In this document: one piece after another, positions 12,313 to 64,000 of the stretch | Numbering within the stretch: the stretch's first letter is position 1 | How the letters are laid out: each line of letters opens with the position of its first letter | From: Gymnogyps californianus | Lineage: Eukaryota; Chordata; Aves; Accipitriformes; Cathartidae | Direction: 5' to 3' | Assembly (NCBI RefSeq): GCF_018139145.2 | Contig: NC_059477.1 | Coordinates: 36,772,502-36,836,501, forward strand | Length of the DNA: 64,000 bases | Made by a program: the position numbers and the translations under genes | Notes under the pieces: generated by a model | Told to the model about the DNA's origin: nothing | The model's database searches: none | Seen by the model: only the letters and a program-made list of their open reading frames with translations

Positions 12313-15300
12313 CAGGTAAGCAAAGATTCATCTTTGTTATGTGTGCTTTGCTGTTAATCTGAAGCACAGGCTTTGTCATTTACTTATGGGTGTGCATATA
12401 GTGATTCCAGCTGGCAAAAAATAGCTACATCCTATAAACCAAAAAAATATATATTTCATGTGTATTGAAACTACACAGCTTTTCCTCTGTTCTGTCCCTT
12501 TTACTGTAGGTTATGTAGCACAAAGTGTGCAGGCTTTAAATCTATCTGCAGGTGAAAAATCTGTTCATAACAAGTTATAAGCAGATTTGCAGTTAGGTTG
12601 TTGTAGAAAGTAAAGGACTCTCTTCTTGTGCCTCAGTTTTCTGGATTGGCATAGGCAAGAAAATGTGTTTGCAGCATGAGTTTTGCTAACTGAGTATGCT
12701 GATACCTTTTTTTTTTTTAAATGGTGTTGCAAAGGGACAGGAGCTCTTAGTGAAGTTGGTAGAATTAAAGAAAAAACTTCAAGATGTTGATTACAGTTAC
12801 TACATTTCTGACTTGTGTAGGGAGTAGCAATTAAATTACACTTAATTTCCAAGATTATATTTGCCACTGGAAATAAATGGGTTTTTTCCTGTCTTCAGCC
12901 TGTAATATTTTTTAACATATTTCTCTAAATACAATACAAATCATATGTCAGTCAACAAAAACAAACAGCATCTCTATTGAAGTCTTGTTTACAGTAAAGG
13001 TTGTTAATCTGAGCTTCTTCATAAGTCTTAAATCGCCATCTGGATTGTCTGGAAAAACTAGCTCAACAACCAAACAGTACTACATATCCTTTGTTGCATT
13101 TCTGCACCTTTTTATTTGCAATTTGTTCTTTCATCTGTAATCCTTTCCCCTCCGTTAGATTTAGTGAATAGAGTCTTTTACGGGCCTGAATCACAGCCCA
13201 TCTTTTATCTTTCTTTTCCATACTTCTTTGCAGCAAGATTTATTAAGTCAAAATGTCTATAGTATCTCATGTCTCTTATCAAACTGTATGTTTCCTCAGA
13301 TCTAGAAAAGTAATTGTAGCCAGGCTTTAATCTCACCTGCAAGGAAACCTGGACGTCTGTGGGCCATTGTGCTGCTGTTTCATGCCATTGCAGTCTTCTC
13401 AGTCATACCGAGGGAGTAGTTCAGCATGACGAGGCGTTCTCCTTAGAGCTGTCACTATCTATGATGAATTACGATACCGTAGCACTTAAGGAAGAGGTGT
13501 TAAATGCTACACACTGTTTAAATGATAGTTTAAAATTCTTCTTACCCAAATGTCTTTTGCAGGGTTTATTTGGAGGCAAGGGGGAAGAACATTATTCTTC
13601 ATTCTTTATGTGCATGTATCTTCTGAAGTGTTGGTTTCTGCTGGTTTTACAATTGTTGTTTTCCAGGAACGGATCAAGAGATTGCAGTATCTTTCTGTGC
13701 ATACAAAACAATTTGAATACAAGCTGGTGATACTGTTGTGGAATGTAAAGAATATAAAGTATTTGCTTTCTTCTGTTTCATTGTAAATCCTACTTCCCAT
13801 CTTCAGTTCTGCAGGTTTTTCTTCAAACGGGATATGGCTTTTCTCTCATGTAAAGTCAGTGTTATATTTAGCTAGTTCTCTGTTACATTATTTTATTTTA
13901 AACGCTTTGTTATGACAAAACATTAAAACTGATAAAAGGCTGGGCACTGTCACAGCCTGACCTTGTAATTTTGCTATTAATTGCTTTCTAGTGACCTCAT
14001 ACTACAGAACACAGAACACTTAAATGCTTTCAATTCTTGCAGCTAAGATGCAGCTTGTTGGAGACATTAAGATCTTGCACGACTTGTCTTTCCATCCTTT
14101 CTTCGTGCATGTAGTGCAACTCTTCATTTTGAAAGAGAACAGTTTAGTGCAGGTTCTTCACCTACATCGATTAAAATAGTGTTTTATAACCATGGTGTAA
14201 ACGTCTCATTTGTTTCTTAATTTCACTTCAAACAATTCTGATGTTTTTCACTTGTTTGTTTGTTTTCCTGAACAATTCAAATTAACATGTTACTCGCATG
14301 GAAATTAAATAGCTCAACTGAGGGGACAGAAGGTATTCTTGATGTTTATTATCATTTGTACTGGTTTTAATAAGCCCCTGACTAGTCATGAGAAAAGTGT
14401 TTGGGGACTGCAATACAGAGATCCTTTTCAGCTATTTTATTTCAGTGTATCTTTCACAGGTTTGATAGTTATTTGTGTTCTTTGCTTTAGGATATTTATG
14501 CTATGTTCATAGGTTACATTTTGTTTGCTCTTAGATGTCTGTTGTTGCCTACCACTTCAACTGCATGCTTCCTTGTGGGCAGTGATATTACTTATTTCTC
14601 AGAAAAGCAAATCTGAAAAAGAGGGAAGATGGAACAGTGTCAGTTTTGTAGAAATTTGTAAATCCTCATTTAAGGGCAATTACTTTGTTGAATAAAATAA
14701 AATTGTCTTCTGTAAATCAGGTTGCCTAAAATATGGGTTATGTGTTGTGCTTGTAGATTATTAACTATGACAAAGAGAAAAATGCTGTTATGCTAACAGG
14801 GATTTGTGAGCTTTCATGGCCTATTACTCCTCCACACCTGCTGGGCTGCTTATTTCAAACTGTCTTTTCAGACTCTTCTGGAAGATATCTGCTTGTTTAT
14901 AGAAACAGAGTTTCACTAGGAGTGCCAACAAAATGTTTATTATGACTACTTGTTAACTCTGTAATGCAGAAATATCTTGGAAGTCATAATGAAAAATATT
15001 ATTGCTGCTAGATAAAGCAAGTAGAATGAGTAGATATGACAAATGCTGATTTCTTCTGTGCTTTTTTTCCTTGAAATGACTATTTAAGTTTTTGGGTGTC
15101 ATCATCTTCCCTCTCCTCTCCCACCCCAAATAAAAGGATCATGTATTTCCTTTGTTGATTTCTAGGCATTCGAAAGGGATGTTCTTGCTGATTCAAGACA
15201 ACATAGTTCTGTCCAGGACTCTACACTGGGGATAAGGACATGGGACTCCTCCTGCCAGATTCCAGATGGTTCATTACAACTGACATCTTGGTTGACAACT

Positions 15301-16314
15301 GTGAAAAGGAACTTTGGATTATTTTATTTTATTTTTGTGGGAGACCACAATCCCCAAACTGTAGGACATATCAGGTACTAATCAGATACTTACTTAGACT
15401 TTTCCATAATGTTATTTGATTGTTATTTGTTTTCTATGAAGGACTTTAAGCATTCAGATCTTATTCTTTGTTTCTTTTAAGAAATTGAAAATTTTTGTTT
15501 TTACATCTTGCACTGTAGCTGAGTAATGACAAGAAGTTGTATTTCTTATTTCTTAGGGTAAATTGGGGTGGTTCTGTTATAGCTTTGATCATTAGAGTTA
15601 TCTTTATATAGTATTTAAAATTATTATTATAAATTATAATTACTGATAATGGTTGTTATTATCCTAATTACCAAAGCTGTCTCTTTCTTTCTTTTTTTAT
15701 TGCTTTTGAGAGAGTGCTTAATTTTATTAAGACTGGTTTTGCTACATTTAGTAGGAAAGATAGTTCCTACATTCAGAACTTGTCCAGCTGTTACCTGGCA
15801 ACTAGGAAACTTAAAACTTTTAATGAAACTTATGAGTGTTTGTACACTTGGTGCATTATGATTCATCTATTTACTTTCAACCCTTTTTAAAATAAATCTA
15901 TATATAATGGTCTCTTCCTTTCAAATGAGAAAAGTTTCCCTTTTTTCTGTTGGAAGCTAGTTTGATTTGGAGTATCTGAATGCTCAGGTATTTATTTTAA
16001 AATACAGAAGGGAAAATCTGCAAGTGTTGTCCTATAGTGTAGCTCTTAGTTCTCGTTTGTATAGATGTCTGTTATTATAGGCCTATTGATAAAAGTGGTT
16101 AAAAAGAAAATGATCACTCTCTCCCTCTGATACAAGACAGGAAAAAATATTGTAACAGAAGGGGGAATCCTTTTTGCAGCAAAATTGTGTTTATTTTGGA
16201 TAGCTGTTTAGGTATGTAATATTGTAAAATTAATTTAAAATTACTCAGTGATCCGCTTTTTCTTTGTCCTAAAGGTTCCATATTTCCTGTAGAATTTTAA
16301 AATAACCTTTTCTA

Positions 16315-61848
<45,534 letters not shown>

Positions 61849-64000
61849 GTATATTTTATTGGGATTTTCATCTAAGCCATTCTATCTAGAAATCTGTTGT
61901 AAATTATCAGATTGATTTCATGGCCAACTGCTAGAACAACTGCAACTTGAGTGCCACCTCTGCAAGTACTTTTTTTGTAATTCTTCATCTGAATTGCTAT
62001 TATTGTAACTTTTAAAATGACAGCTTGGAACTTAAGTGAAACAATAGCCAACTTCATGGGGGCAGCCTGGAGGCAGCCTTCAGCAGATAAGTGTCACTTA
62101 GCAGAAGCACTTAAATCAGGTTCGGAATGTTTTGATCTGCAAAATATTTGGGTAGCTTTTAGAAGGTGTAAAAATAGCAGCCTCAATGGCATGTGAAAAC
62201 AGTGGTGATATAGAGCTTGTCATATCCATGAAATGTTTATAAATGTTAATGTCCAAACACTTAAAACTCTGAATTTCCAACCATAAAATTAATGGACTGG
62301 TCAGGAAATTAAGAGCACTAGGGTTAGCCTCCAAACAAGAGGTTATAGAACAATCCTGTGATCATAGTGGTACTGTCTTTATTTTACCAATAGGGAATTC
62401 GATACATCAGAGGTCTGGTTGGCCAAAAAGGGGTAATCTCAAATCCTACTATCTCAGTGTTTTGCAAGCAAGCAATAGATTAAACAACTCCTGGTCAATG
62501 ACCTAGATTCCACTGCAGATGTGGCGTTTCTTACAAACATTTATCTTTTAAGATATTTTTAGAGCCTGTTTATTAGTAAATAGATAACACGCGGTTAAGT
62601 GGCAAGATAGCTGGATTAGCAGTGTATTATAGTTCATGGGCAGGTTTGGTTTTGTTTCCATTTTCTTTCAAGTTTGTTTGGCTTTAATTCTGGAAGACTG
62701 TCATTTCAGGATGTCTAAAATCGGTCTCATGCTAGTTTGTTCTCCTACCCTCCTAATCTATCCTGGAAGTGCTGGTTTTACGCAGTTTTGAAGGCCTGGT
62801 TCAAACCTGTTAAACTGCGATTTAAAGAAGTTTGGGGAAGGGGGAAGCCCTCTGACACAGGGAGAACAAATTTTGAGAGAATAAAGAAAAGCATGCTTTT
62901 CAGTAAGTGATATTGAGATGATGAATCAAGGCCACTGAGGTGAGGACATACGCAGACAAGCAGCAGAGTTGTGTTTCTTTTCATGCGAAAAAGTTATAGA
63001 GGACCAGACTGCAAATCTGGGAAGCCTTTCAAGGATTTCTTCTGGGTTTCCCTTCTGATGGATTGTGACAAGTGATAAAGTGTCTGCAAACTGACTTATG
63101 CGTTCTGTGATGCTTCATTTTGTCAGGATGCTTGTTTAGGAAAAGAATTCCATTTATTTTCATTCACTGAAATGCAGCGGAACTAGAAGTAGTTGCAAGA
63201 ACAAGTTTTTCTAGATGTACAAAGTTTTCTTTTGCAGTTTAAATAGCATTTTCAGATTGTGATACTTTTTTAGAAATGGTGCTGTAAATGGTTTCAAAAG
63301 ACAAGCATGTTTTTGTTGGGTGTTCAGTTGTCACAGAACAGAGATAAGTCGAAAGAGTATGCCAGAGTGCTGCAGAATAAAATACTATAATATTTTAAAA
63401 CAGTAAGATGTAAATAAGTATCATAATATTTATAAATACATGCATAAAATATTGAAACCAATTTTCTTGTATAAAATGTAGTGTGTGTATAGATGTTTGT
63501 CTGGTACATCTCAGGTTTACGTATAGGGATTATGTAAGTTTATGGCTTTACCACTTGGAAACTGTTGTGTTATGTATTATTCTGGTTATGTAGCAGATAT
63601 CCATAAATAGAGTTTTTGGGGGGTTTTTTTGCTGCGCAACAAAATAGAAATATTTGCAATGTGGCTCTTACAGGGACAGAGCAGGGACTCTTAAATTTAA
63701 ATCCTCTGCTAAAGTTGGCCATATATCTGATGCTTCCATTTCAATCTGTAACACATGGGTAGAACTCTTTGCCATTAAAAAGAAAGTATAGATGTGAAAA
63801 CATTGCTAATGTTACTTCATTTCTTTTTACAAATATCAATATAGTAACTATTTCAGAATACATTTTACAAAAGCTAATATAGTTTTAATACTATGAGTTC
63901 ATTATTCTACATTGTTTGGTTTGCTTTTCAAAGGAGTCTGTTTCTTTTTGTGGAGCCCAGAGGTAGCGATGAAAACAACAGCCCATTTTAGAAAATACAG
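61849..64000 (+). other. R3HDM1: R3HDM1 intron continuing beyond the window
   Basis: About 2.2 kb of AT-rich sequence. No further R3HDM1 exon was found; the C-terminal coding exons and 3'UTR should lie to the right. Confidence 0.75.

Larger units (their letters stand above)
2307..16274 (+). other. R3HDM1: R3HDM1 5' intron, no gene recognised
   Basis: About 14 kb of AT-rich sequence between the candidate 5'UTR exon and the first coding exon. Contents noted: C5-A-C14-A16 at 8213-8248 and A35 at 12276-12310. The open frames present (the longest 9831-10343) show no domain, homology or codon pattern that I recognise. Further 5'UTR exons could be hidden here. Confidence 0.7.

Noticed and set aside
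13359..13730. 123-codon open frame on the + strand
   Set aside because: No known family; sits in plain intron, and a second frame overlaps it.
62790..62800. GGTTCAAACC, like a tRNA/SINE B box
   Set aside because: No A box at the right distance and no cloverleaf can be drawn.

Overview
The window is a single nuclear locus from a vertebrate, most likely a bird. It carries the R3HDM1 gene (R3H and SUZ domain-containing protein 1, a predicted RNA-binding protein) on the + strand. Twenty-one coding exons can be read between 16315 and 61848, each with GT/AG borders and matching phases. Together they give about 897 residues that follow the known R3HDM1 order: acidic/charged N-terminus, R3H domain, SUZ domain, serine-rich linker, then a long Pro/Gln-rich low-complexity region. 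The last coding exons (the final roughly 200 residues, judged from the human protein of about 1,100) lie beyond 64000. Bird origin is inferred from the compact introns (the human gene is much larger), near-identity of the conserved domains to R3HDM1, and an LTR of a type I associate with avian, especially songbird, genomes.

Layout: 1-16274 is upstream or 5'UTR intron sequence. It holds a strong imperfect inverted repeat (1047-1200) and a candidate non-coding 5'UTR exon (about 2129-2306). The start codon is at 16315. The R3H domain is encoded by exons at 34930-34989 and 35071-35211, and the SUZ domain by exons at 37733-37841 and 37939-38034. The Ser-rich and Pro/Gln-rich part is encoded from 39525 to 61848. 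Two exons keep the frame and look optional (48196-48297 and 61681-61848).

The large intron 52892-57817 carries the microRNA gene mir-128-1 (55269-55350) in the sense orientation. Its mature miR-128-3p is intact, and there is one base difference from the human precursor in the 5p arm. R3HDM1 is the known host of mir-128-1, and its paralogue ARPP21 hosts mir-128-2, so host and microRNA share one transcription unit.

The intron 48298-52007 contains an endogenous-retrovirus LTR of about 1.1 kb (about 48976-50065) with an internal degenerate minisatellite.

The main anomaly is in exon 42837-43090, where one base is missing relative to the reading frame. This creates a premature stop at 42992-42994 although every downstream exon stays intact, so a sequence or assembly error is the simplest explanation. 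A 132-nt exon-like block at 36716-36847 would insert a stop codon and may be a poison exon. No tRNA, rRNA, CRISPR or bacterial feature was seen, and no second protein-coding gene could be supported on either strand.
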